Below, one piece after another: positions 26,911 to 34,052 of a DNA stretch of 64,000 bases. This DNA comes from Methylobacterium persicinum (GTDB lineage: Bacteria > Pseudomonadota > Alphaproteobacteria > Rhizobiales > Beijerinckiaceae). The notes beneath the pieces are model-generated. The model saw nothing but the letters and a program-made list of their open reading frames with translations. It ran no database searches and was not told where the DNA came from. A program made the translations under genes and the position numbers. The stretch is from NCBI RefSeq assembly GCF_022179525.1, contig NZ_BPQX01000020.1, positions 41,201 through 105,200 on the forward strand. The letters are read 5' to 3'. Every line of letters begins with the position of its first letter. Position 1 is the first letter of the stretch.

Positions 26911-27038
26911 GGCATCGTCCTGCCCGGACGGCCCGCGGGGGAAGGAGCGGAGCCGGTTCGGCCTACCCTCTATGGTTTAGCGATCGTTAATGTCGGGTAT
27001 GTTCCCGGATGTTTCGGACGGTCTCGCGTCCCCCTCGC

Positions 27039-27069
27039 CGTCATTGCGAGCGCAGCGAAGCAAAGACGG
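27039..27069. repeat. Truncated palindromic repeat family 1
   Basis: The left arm CGTCATTGCGAGCGCAGCGA and following AGCAA runs directly into AGACGG, as if the centre and most of the right arm had been deleted. Confidence 0.6.
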
Positions 27070-27098
27070 AGAGGGGAGAGGAAGGGGCATGCGGCCCG

Positions 27099-27281
27099 CT
27101 AGAGCATTTTCGGGAACCGTTGGATCGCCTGCTCTCCGTCCCAGCTCCCCGTCCTTGCGAGCGAAGCGAAGCAATCCAGGGCAGCGGGCCGCCTCAGGAT
27201 GGTGCGGATCCCTGGGTTGCTTCGCTTCGCTCGCAATGACCGGGGAGGTGACGTGATCCAAGGATTGCAGAAACCGCTCTA
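27099..27281. mobile_element. Composite MITE-like element E1 (inverted termini flanking a family-1 repeat)
   Basis: The left end CTAGAGCATTTTCGGGAACC, with GTTGGATC next, is mirrored at the right end by GATCCAAGG, a short spacer and GAAACCGCTCTA. A complete family-1 palindrome (27150-27241) occupies the middle. Total 183 bp with no coding capacity. The right terminus contains the TAG stop codon of yjbQ. A second copy is at 49276-49448 and a solo end at 44831-44865. No transposase is present in the window. Confidence 0.55.
27150..27241. repeat. Palindromic repeat family 1, copy in element E1
   Basis: Left end CGTCCTTGCGAGCG; right end CGCTCGCAATGACC, which does not fully pair (two mismatches). 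This is the only full copy here with broken outer pairing. Confidence 0.8.
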
Positions 27282-27758
27282 ACTCCCCATCACCCCCACC
27301 AGAATCTCCCGCCGGTGCGGCCGGTCCCGGTGCTCGATCAGATAGATCCCCTGCCACGTCCCCAGCGCCAGCCGTCCCCCGGCCACCGGCACGACCAGCC
27401 CGGAATCGGACAGCATGGTCCGGATATGGGCGGGCATGTCATCGGGCCCCTCGGCGCCGTGGACATAGGCCCCGTGGCGGGGGGCGAGGCCGTCGAGGGC
27501 CGTGAGCAGGTCCGTCTGCACGTCCGGGTCGGCGTTCTCCTGGATGGTCAGCGACGCGGAGGTGTGCCGGCAGAACACGTGGGCGAGCCCCGCGGTCACG
27601 CCGCTGTCGCGCACGAACTCCGCCACCGCCCCGGTGAAATCCGTGAACCCCTGGCCGGGGGTGGCGATGGTCAGCCGCCCGGTCGCCTGCCGCGTCACCG
27701 GGCCGGCGGCCAGGGTCTCGACCCGTCCGATGCTGCCGTGTCCCCTGCCCTGTCTCAT
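27279..27758 (-). CDS. yjbQ: YjbQ-type secondary thiamine-phosphate synthase
   Basis: UPF0047/YjbQ family, 159 residues, about 20 longer than usual at the N-terminus. The family is reported to have thiamine-phosphate synthase activity. Signatures are VFCRHTSASLTIQENADPDV, a histidine in RHGAYVHGAEGPDDMPAH, and LGTWQGIYLIEHRDRPHRRE near the end. ATG 27758 overlaps the ligase stop by four bases (ATGA), so the two are translationally coupled. The stop TAG is part of the terminal repeat of element E1. Confidence 0.87.
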   Translation of the reverse strand: MRQGRGHGSIGRVETLAAGPVTRQATGRLTIATPGQGFTDFTGAVAEFVRDSGVTAGLAHVFCRHTSASLTIQENADPDVQTDLLTALDGLAPRHGAYVHGAEGPDDMPAHIRTMLSDSGLVVPVAGGRLALGTWQGIYLIEHRDRPHRREILVGVMGS

Positions 27759-29635
27759 GCGTCCTCCTGCAGGCTGCCGCCGGGGGCGATCTCTTTCTCG
27801 CCCCGGGCCAGGATCCGCTCCAGCACGTCGATCCGGTCGGCCTCGGCGGGGGGCTTGTCCCAGCGGATGCGGCTGACCCGGGGGAAGCGCATCGCCACGC
27901 CGGACTTGTGCCGGGTAGAGCGTTGCACCCCCTCGAAGGCGATTTCCAGCACGAGGCCGCCGTCGCGCCCGTGGGCGACCTCCCGAACCGGGCCGAAGCG
28001 CTTGGTGGTGTGGTTGCGGACGTAGCGGTCGAGCTTGGCGAGTTCCGCGTCGGTGAAGCCGTGATACGCCTTGCCCACCGGCACCAGTTCGTCCCCGCCC
28101 TCCGGGGCCTCCCGCCAGACCCCGAACGTGTAGTCCGAGTAGAAGGACGAGCGCTTCCCGTGGCCGCGCTGGGCATACATCATCACCGCATCGACGATGT
28201 GCGGCTCACGCTTCCACTTCCACCATGGACCCTTGGGTCGGCCGGGCAGGTAGGGGCTGTTGCGGCGCTTGAGCATCACGCCTTCGATGGCGTCCGCATC
28301 CTCCCCGGCGCCGACCGAGGCCGGGTCGGCCCGGGCCGCGGCCAAAGCTTCCCAGTCGGCGAAAGGCACGAGGGGCGAGATGTCGACCCGGGCGTGGTCG
28401 AGCCTTTTGATGACTTGCTCAAGCCTCTCCCGACGCGTCGAGAACGGTTCGGGGCGCAGGTCCTCGCCGTCGCTGGTCAGCAGGTCGTAGGCCCGGACAT
28501 GCGCCGGGAACTCCTCGAGGAGCTTGCCCGTCACCGCCTTCCGGTTGAGCCGCTGCTGCAGCACGTTGAAGCTCTGCACCCGGCCCTCGCGGAGGATCAG
28601 CAGCTCGCCGTCCAGCGCCCCCTCGAAGGTGATCGCCCCCGCGAGGTCGGGGAAGGCATGGGTGATGTCCTCGCCGGTGCGGGAATAGACCTTGCCGACC
28701 TGCACGCCGGCCCGGTCCCGGCCGCCGACGAGTTGCACGCGGATGCCGTCCCACTTCCATTCGGCGGAGAAGGCCTCGGGTTCGAGCTTGTCGAGGTCGT
28801 CCCGCTCCTCGATCGGGTGGGAGAGCATCGGCGGCCGGAACGGGGCCGGGTTCAGGGTCTCCGGCCGCTCGGCCCGGCCTTCGACCCAGGCGAAGAGGGT
28901 CTCGAAGGGCGGCTCCAGCCCGTGCCAGACCTCCTCCACTTCGTCCGCCTCGTAGCCACCGAGCGCCCCGACCGCGGTCTTGGCGAGCCGCGCCGACACG
29001 CCGACCCGCAGGTTACCGGTCACGAGCTTCAGGAGCGCCCAGCGCCCGGTCTCGTCGAGGGCATCGAGCCAGGTGGCAAGGTGCCCCGGCAATTCGCGCT
29101 TGGGGATGGTGCTCAGCGTCTCCACCACCTCGGCGAGGGTCGGGGGCGGGGGGTTGTTGTGGCCGATTCCGGCCTGCCGCGGGTGCGCCCCGGACATCCC
29201 ACCCTGTTCCTCATCCTGAGGTGCTTCCGCGCGGGCGGAAGCCTCGAAGGAGGCCTCCAGAAGGCTCCGCGATCCCTGGAGCCCTCCTTCGAGGCCCGCC
29301 GGGGCGGGCACCTCAGGATGAGGACGGGGATGGGAGGGGCCGGCTTCCATGGCAGGGACAGGCGTGGTCGGCCAGATCAGCGCCGTGGTCTCGGCGAGGT
29401 CGCCCACGTAGTTGTGCGACAGGCGGAAAAGCAGCGGGTCGATCCGCGCCTCCACCAGCCCGCGGATCAGGGCCGGCTTGGCCTCGCGGAAACTGAGGGT
29501 GCCGGTCATGGCGCCCAGGGCGAAGCCGCGCTCGGGGTCGGGCGTCCGGGCAAAATAATCCTGTAACAGCCGCAGCTTGGCGTTGCGGCGGGGCTCGTAG
29601 CCGAGGCGGTCGAGGAGATGGGCGAACTCGTTCAC
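27755..29635 (-). CDS. ATP-dependent DNA ligase (damage-response type) with repeat-derived insert
   Basis: ATP-dependent ligase of about 626 residues, of the kind found beside an MBL exonuclease and linked to cross-link (cisplatin) resistance. The adenylation motif is WKWDGIR with the catalytic lysine in KWDG; later motifs include DGELLILREG, EGVMLKRRNSPY and WWKWKRE. GTG 29635 starts it, overlapping the exonuclease stop. Residues about 105-142 (HPEVPAPAGLEGGLQGSRSL and on to APQDEE) are encoded by a complete family-2 palindromic repeat, between the N-terminal domain and the segment beginning GIGHNNPPPPTLAEVVETLS. The frame stays open through the repeat, so the gene looks functional. Confidence 0.88.
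   Translation of the reverse strand: MNEFAHLLDRLGYEPRRNAKLRLLQDYFARTPDPERGFALGAMTGTLSFREAKPALIRGLVEARIDPLLFRLSHNYVGDLAETTALIWPTTPVPAMEAGPSHPRPHPEVPAPAGLEGGLQGSRSLLEASFEASARAEAPQDEEQGGMSGAHPRQAGIGHNNPPPPTLAEVVETLSTIPKRELPGHLATWLDALDETGRWALLKLVTGNLRVGVSARLAKTAVGALGGYEADEVEEVWHGLEPPFETLFAWVEGRAERPETLNPAPFRPPMLSHPIEERDDLDKLEPEAFSAEWKWDGIRVQLVGGRDRAGVQVGKVYSRTGEDITHAFPDLAGAITFEGALDGELLILREGRVQSFNVLQQRLNRKAVTGKLLEEFPAHVRAYDLLTSDGEDLRPEPFSTRRERLEQVIKRLDHARVDISPLVPFADWEALAAARADPASVGAGEDADAIEGVMLKRRNSPYLPGRPKGPWWKWKREPHIVDAVMMYAQRGHGKRSSFYSDYTFGVWREAPEGGDELVPVGKAYHGFTDAELAKLDRYVRNHTTKRFGPVREVAHGRDGGLVLEIAFEGVQRSTRHKSGVAMRFPRVSRIRWDKPPAEADRIDVLERILARGEKEIAPGGSLQEDA
29210..29322. repeat. Palindromic repeat family 2, copy B, inside the ligase gene
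   Basis: 113 bp from CTCATCCTGAG to CTCAGGATGAG, wholly inside the ligase coding region and read in frame on the minus strand. It carries extra bases (GTGCTTCCGCGCGGGCGGAA) compared with the 106-bp copies at 12693 and 52952. Confidence 0.9.
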
Positions 29636-30675
29636 GCCGCCTCCTCCGCGGCGGCGGGTGATTCCGCCTCGCCGTCGTCGCCATAGCCCAACAAGTGCAG
29701 GGGCTTGGCCCGGATGCCCTCCGTCCCGCACCAGTGGACCAGGGCGTCCTCCTGCCCGTGGGTGACCCAGACCTCCCCGGCCCCGGTCTCGCGGATGGTG
29801 CGGCACAGGTCCGGCCAGTCGGCGTGGTCGGAGATCACCAGAGGCAGCTCCACCCCCTTCTGCCGGGCCCGCGCCCGGACCCGCATCCAGCCGGAGGCGA
29901 AGCAGGTGACGGGATCGGGAAACTTGCGCGACCACAGGTCCTGGATCGACGAGGGCGGGCAGATCACGATGGCGCCGGCCAGATCCTTGCGCTCGGCGGC
30001 CACGACCTTGGGCGTCTCACCCAGCGGGATGCCCTCGCGCTTGTACAGTTCGGTCAGCTTCTCCATCGCCCCGTGCAGGTGGATCGGCCGGTCCCAGCCC
30101 TCCTCGCGCAGGAGCGCCATCACCCGCTGCGCCTTGCCGAGCGCGTAGGCGCCGACGATGTGCGTCCGCTCGGGAAAAAGCCGCTGCGAATCGAGGAGCT
30201 TGCGCACCTCGCCCCGGGTGTCGGGATGGGTGAAGACCGGCAGGCCGAAGGTGGCCTCGGTGATGAACACGTCGCAGGGCACCACCTCGAAGGGCAGGCA
30301 GGTCGGGTCCGGGGCGCGCTTGTAGTCGCCGGAGACGACGACCCGCATCCCCTCCCGCTCGATCACCACCTGCGCCGAGCCCAGCACATGCCCCGCCGGC
30401 ACGAACCGCACGGTGACGTCGCCGACCCGGATCGCCTCCCCCAGCTTCGCCTCCTGCGACGCGCCGCAAAAGTCCTCGCCGTAGCGCACGGCCATGATCC
30501 GCAGGGTCTCGGGCGTCGCCATCACCCGGGCGTGCCCCGCGCGGGCATGGTCGGCATGGCCGTGGGTGATCAGCGCCCGGGGCACGGGCCAAGTCGGATC
30601 GACGTGGAAATCCCCGAGCGGGCAGTAGAGCCCCTCTCGGGTAAGAGTGAGCAGGTCGCTCGCGCGTGTGGACAT
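29632..30675 (-). CDS. Ligase-associated MBL-fold DNA exonuclease
   Basis: Metallo-beta-lactamase-fold nuclease of 347 residues, related to archaeal/eukaryal SNM1-type DNA processing enzymes. The metal motif is ITHGHADHARAGH, followed by VPAGHVLGSAQV and VVSGDYKR, with late ISDHADW and VTHGQ. ATG 30675 has GAGGG just upstream. Its stop overlaps the ligase GTG (GTGA), so exonuclease and ligase are coupled and likely act together in end or cross-link repair. The DEXH helicase and PdeM endonuclease that often accompany this pair do not follow. Confidence 0.9.
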   Translation of the reverse strand: MSTRASDLLTLTREGLYCPLGDFHVDPTWPVPRALITHGHADHARAGHARVMATPETLRIMAVRYGEDFCGASQEAKLGEAIRVGDVTVRFVPAGHVLGSAQVVIEREGMRVVVSGDYKRAPDPTCLPFEVVPCDVFITEATFGLPVFTHPDTRGEVRKLLDSQRLFPERTHIVGAYALGKAQRVMALLREEGWDRPIHLHGAMEKLTELYKREGIPLGETPKVVAAERKDLAGAIVICPPSSIQDLWSRKFPDPVTCFASGWMRVRARARQKGVELPLVISDHADWPDLCRTIRETGAGEVWVTHGQEDALVHWCGTEGIRAKPLHLLGYGDDGEAESPAAAEEAA

Positions 30676-30698
30676 CGACCCTCGGCCATAGGGGGTTC

Positions 30699-30789
30699 CC
30701 AAAGGACGAGTCCTTTGGTGGGGTGTCGGGGCAAGGCCCCGACGCTTGCAGGGCGCTGCCCTGCACCCGCAAAAGGGCTCGCCCTTTTG
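30699..30789. repeat. Four consecutive perfect hairpins in a divergent promoter region
   Basis: Stems: CCAAAGGA/TCCTTTGG (30699-30718), GTCGGGG/CCCCGAC (30725-30743), GCAGGGC/GCCCTGC (30748-30764) and CAAAAGGGC/GCCCTTTTG (30770-30789). All are exact with loops of 2-5 bases. They fill most of the space between the exonuclease and methyltransferase starts. Confidence 0.75.
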
Positions 30790-30805
30790 AAACCTACACC
30801 GACGC

Positions 30806-31756
30806 ATGGACACCCACCGCAGTTCCGGCGACCTCTTGGCCGACCGCCGCTATCGCTACGCCGAGGCCTGCCTCGCGGAGGGCGACGCCCCCGCCTGCGC
30901 CGACCTCGCCGGGCAGGCGATCGAGATCGCCCCGCGCTATGCCCCCGCATGGCTGCTCCTCGGCCGAGCCCGGGAGGCGCTGTTCCAGGCCTCCGGCGAT
31001 CCGGCCGACCGGGACGGCGCACGGGCCGCCTACGAATCCGCCCGGAGCCTCGACCCGCAGGACACCCTCGGCGCCGGGCTCCACCTCGCCCGGCTCGGGG
31101 GCGGGGCCGGGGCGGAGGATGGCGTCGCCCTCAGCCCGGCCTATATCCGCGCCCTCTTCGACGGCTATGCGCCGCGGTTCGAGAGCCACCTCGTGGAGGG
31201 GCTGCGCTATGTCGGGCCGGACCTCGTCGCGGGGGTGCTGCCGGAGGAGCCGGCGCGCTTTCCCGTGGCCCTCGACCTCGGCTGCGGCACCGGCCTCGCG
31301 GGGGCGGCGATCACCGGGCGGGTGACGCATCTCACCGGGGTCGACCTGTCCCCCGCGATGCTGGCCCGCGCCCGGGCCAAGGGCTGCTACGACCGGCTGG
31401 TGGCGGCCGAACTGGGGGCGTTCCTCGGCGGAGAGCCGGAGGGATCGGCGGATCTCTGCATCGCGGCGGACGTGTTCATCTACTGTGCCGACCTCGGCCC
31501 GGTCCTCGCCGGCATCGCCCGGGTGCTGCGGCCGGGGGGCTGGGCGGCCTTCACGGTGCAGTCACCGGCCGAGGGAGGGCCGTCCGGCGTCGTCCTCGGT
31601 CGGGACGGGCGCTACGCTCACCCGGACGCCCACCTCCGCGAGGCGGCGGAGGCGTCGGGCCTCGCGCTCCGCGTCCTGCGCGAGGCGGCGGTGCGGTGGG
31701 AGGGCGGCGTCCCGGTACCCGGCCGGGTCGTCGCAGGGCAACGGATTGCCGGATGA
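30806..31756 (+). CDS. TPR-containing SAM-dependent methyltransferase
   Basis: 316-residue protein. The first 100 or so residues hold TPR-like helices (ADRRYRYAEACLAEGDAPAC, ALFQASGDPADRDGARAAYE). The rest is a class I methyltransferase with SAM motif ALDLGCGTGLAGAAI, the acidic GVDLSPAMLARARAK and post-motif VLRPGGWAAFTVQSP. It resembles predicted TPR-repeat methyltransferases whose substrates are unknown. It diverges from the exonuclease across a hairpin-rich 130 bp. Confidence 0.82.
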   Translation: MDTHRSSGDLLADRRYRYAEACLAEGDAPACADLAGQAIEIAPRYAPAWLLLGRAREALFQASGDPADRDGARAAYESARSLDPQDTLGAGLHLARLGGGAGAEDGVALSPAYIRALFDGYAPRFESHLVEGLRYVGPDLVAGVLPEEPARFPVALDLGCGTGLAGAAITGRVTHLTGVDLSPAMLARARAKGCYDRLVAAELGAFLGGEPEGSADLCIAADVFIYCADLGPVLAGIARVLRPGGWAAFTVQSPAEGGPSGVVLGRDGRYAHPDAHLREAAEASGLALRVLREAAVRWEGGVPVPGRVVAGQRIAG

Positions 31757-31824
31757 AACATCCGTCGGCCCCGTCCATTAATGGTCGGCCGTCACGGGGA
31801 CGGCCAAGCTCGCGGGGTAGCCTT

Positions 31825-32601
31825 ATGGTGGATGAACGGATGGAAACGGACCAGTCCAAGGCCCCGCCGGACAAGTCGTTTCCTGCCGATCCCCGGTCGC
31901 GGCTGTTCTTCGCCATCGCCCTGGCGATGCTCGCGGGCACGGCGGATTCCATCGGCTTCCTCGAATTCTCGCAGCTCTTCATGTCGTTCATGTCCGGCAA
32001 CACCACCCGCTTCGGCGTGGCGGTGGCCAATGCCGACTGGGACAACGTCACCCGCGTGGCGAGCACCATCGCCCTGTTCTGCTTCGGCGCCTTCCTGGGG
32101 ACGCTGATTGCCGCCGCCGTCGGGCGCTGGCGGCTGTCCGTGCTCCTGACGCTCCAGGCTGCCCTGCTGGCCACCGGCCTTTTCATGCCCTGGGGCACCT
32201 TCGCCTACCCGTTGCACGCCTATCCCATCGTCCTGGCCCTGGGGCTGCAGAACGCGACCCTGCAGGACGAGGGCGGGCGCTCCCTGGCGCTCACCTACGT
32301 GACGGGCGCCGTGGTGCGCTTCGGCACCGGCTGCGCCAACCTGCTGCTCGGCACGGTGGCGCCCTCGTTCTGGATCCAGGCGCCCCTCTGGGCGGGCCTG
32401 AGCACCGGCGCCGTGCTGGGCGGCCTCCTCGACTACCGGTTCGGCGAGATGGCCTTCCTGTTCCCGGCGGCCCTTGCCGCCATCCTCGCCCTGATCGCCA
32501 TCGCCCTGACCGCCGCCAAGCCGGGGAGCACCCTCGTCGCCGGGTCCTCGCCGGCCCCTGACGCCAGCCCCAAGGCGAAGGTCATCGACGCGATCCATTG
32601 A
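31825..32601 (+). CDS. DUF1275 (YoaK-type) membrane protein
   Basis: Predicted inner-membrane protein of 258 residues with about six or seven helices. The family pattern is AGTADSIGFLEFSQLFMSFM followed by SGNTTRFGVAV, with later LGLQNATLQDEGG and LTYVTGAVVRFG. Function is unestablished for the family. ATG 31825 or the ATG at 31840 could start it; the Shine-Dalgarno is weak in both cases. The frame runs much further upstream as a shadow of the ligase cluster, so the first methionines before the hydrophobic core were chosen. Confidence 0.82.
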   Translation: MVDERMETDQSKAPPDKSFPADPRSRLFFAIALAMLAGTADSIGFLEFSQLFMSFMSGNTTRFGVAVANADWDNVTRVASTIALFCFGAFLGTLIAAAVGRWRLSVLLTLQAALLATGLFMPWGTFAYPLHAYPIVLALGLQNATLQDEGGRSLALTYVTGAVVRFGTGCANLLLGTVAPSFWIQAPLWAGLSTGAVLGGLLDYRFGEMAFLFPAALAAILALIAIALTAAKPGSTLVAGSSPAPDASPKAKVIDAIH

Positions 32602-32773
32602 CCGGGCACCGCGGCGCCAGCCTGTGGGCGAGGTGACCGCCGCGGTTTCCCCTTGGCCCAGCCTGCCTTAAGCCTGCCTGACCCGGAATCAGGCGGCCTC
32701 TCCGCCCGCGACGGGGACGGACGGACGCGATGGACCCCCGCGACACGGGACCCCAACCCCAGGGCGGCCGCCG

Positions 32774-33439
32774 GTGAGCGCCGCTTTCAGACCCCGCGTC
32801 GTGGCCGTCGCGGTCCAGAAGGGTGGGACCGGCAAGACCACCCTGGCCACCTCCCTGGCCGTCGCGGCGACGCAGGCCGGCGAGCGGGTGACGGCCTTCG
32901 ATGCGGACCCGCAGGGTTCCCTCGCCGCCTGGGGCACCCTCCGGGCGGAGGCCGAGCCCGTGGTGGATCGGCTGCGCCCCTGGGAGTTCGCCCAGTTCTC
33001 GGCGATCCTCGAGCAGCAGGCCGAGGAGGGAAGGACCCTAGCCATCGTCGACACGCCCGGCGCCTCGATCGGCGGGATCGCCGCGCTCCTGCGCTTGGCC
33101 GATCTCGTCGTCATCCCGATCCGGCCGTCCCGCCTCGACCTGATGGCCGCCCTGCCGACCATCGAGCTCTTGGTCGCCCAGGGCTTGGCCGAGCGGCTCG
33201 CCCTGGTCCTCAACCAGTGCCCGCCGCCGCCCTCGCCCCGGACCGGCCTCTATGCCAAGCAACTCGCGGGGCTGGGCATGATGGCCGAGCCCGCCATCCT
33301 CCAGCGGGTCGATCATCAGGACGCGATCGCCCTCGGCCGGGGCGTCACCGAGCACGCCCCCCTGGGCTTCGCCGCCGCCGAGATCCGCGCCCTGTGGACG
33401 TGGATCGACCGGCGGATCGGCCCCCCCGCCAGGGGCTGA
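32774..33439 (+). CDS. Orphan ParA-family ATPase
   Basis: P-loop ATPase of 221 residues with the deviant Walker A QKGGTGKTTLA, DADPQGSLAAW, and IVDTPGASIGG as Walker B. It belongs to the short chromosomal ParA/MinD group. There is no parB or replication gene nearby, so a role in plasmid-like partitioning is not indicated; such orphans often position other cargo. It starts with GTG at 32774. The preceding 172 bp contain no gene. Confidence 0.85.
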   Translation: MSAAFRPRVVAVAVQKGGTGKTTLATSLAVAATQAGERVTAFDADPQGSLAAWGTLRAEAEPVVDRLRPWEFAQFSAILEQQAEEGRTLAIVDTPGASIGGIAALLRLADLVVIPIRPSRLDLMAALPTIELLVAQGLAERLALVLNQCPPPPSPRTGLYAKQLAGLGMMAEPAILQRVDHQDAIALGRGVTEHAPLGFAAAEIRALWTWIDRRIGPPARG

Positions 33440-33545
33440 TCCGGCGGCACGTCCCACGCCGCGCCTCGCCGGCGACGTTCGGGATGCCGCTTTCATCCCG
33501 GTGGAAGCCTGGAAGGTGTGCCGACGCACCGTTCCGGCAAAGTAT

Positions 33546-33586
33546 TCGGATTAAAATCCGACGATATATACTGTGCGAATGCGCAC
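33546..33586. promoter_or_regulatory. Two palindromes in an AT-rich promoter region
   Basis: TCGGATTAAAATCCGA (33546-33561) is a perfect 16-bp palindrome apart from its two-base centre. GTGCG-AATG-CGCAC (33573-33586) follows 11 bp later, with GATATATACT between them. This is the most AT-rich stretch in the area and lies 89 bp before the small secreted protein ATG, so it looks like operator and promoter sequence. Confidence 0.45.
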
Positions 33587-33674
33587 TAATAGACTTTTGA
33601 TCGTCGCTTATAGTCATCTCATCGGCGCAGGACAGCGGGTCCGGCCCGGAGAACAGCCAAGAAAGGTTGACGAG

Positions 33675-33965
33675 ATGAAGCGCTTCGCGATCCTGGGCCT
33701 TGCCACCCTCACCCTGGCCGTGCCGGGCCTCGCCTGGGCCGAAGGCGGCGAGGGGAGCCGCCAATCCGCGGGCGGCGGCCATATGAGCAGCTACATCAGC
33801 GACCCGTACCACAACCCCAAGTCGCTCCATTCCCAGCGCATGGGCACGGGCCAGATCTCCGGCGCCCCGATGTACCATGACGGCCACCGGGCGACGGTCT
33901 CCCGCGGGGACATCGTCGCCCCGCACTGGGCTTCCGGCACGGCGCCCCGGCGCGCCCATCGCTGA
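33675..33965 (+). CDS. Small secreted protein of unknown function (96 aa)
   Basis: Signal peptide MKRFAILGLATLTLAVPGLA with WAEG after it, cleaved near AWA-EG, leaving about 75 residues rich in His, Gly and Ser (GGGHMSSYISDPYHNPKSLH, MYHDGHRATVSRGDIVAPHW). The clustered histidines could bind metal, but no family is recognised. GACGAG precedes the ATG; an in-frame ATG at 33573 would place an unlikely hydrophilic stretch before the signal peptide. A palindromic operator-like region lies upstream. Confidence 0.65.
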   Translation: MKRFAILGLATLTLAVPGLAWAEGGEGSRQSAGGGHMSSYISDPYHNPKSLHSQRMGTGQISGAPMYHDGHRATVSRGDIVAPHWASGTAPRRAHR

Positions 33966-34052
33966 CGCCGTCACCGCCCTGAGGGGGGGGAGGACGATCC
34001 CGGGACCGGCCCGCCCCCCGGGGGGCGGGGGTCCGGCCCGGAGGGCTCGCCC

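Larger units (their letters stand above)
26911..27278. other. Intergenic region filled by palindromic elements
   Basis: 368 bp without a gene. The first 100 bp include the upstream region of the hook-like gene. The rest is a truncated family-1 repeat (27039-27069) and a composite element (27099-27281) with a full family-1 copy in its middle. Confidence 0.7.

Noticed and set aside
32774-33439. Plasmid partition locus
   Set aside because: ParA stands alone with no ParB, parS cluster or replication initiator.
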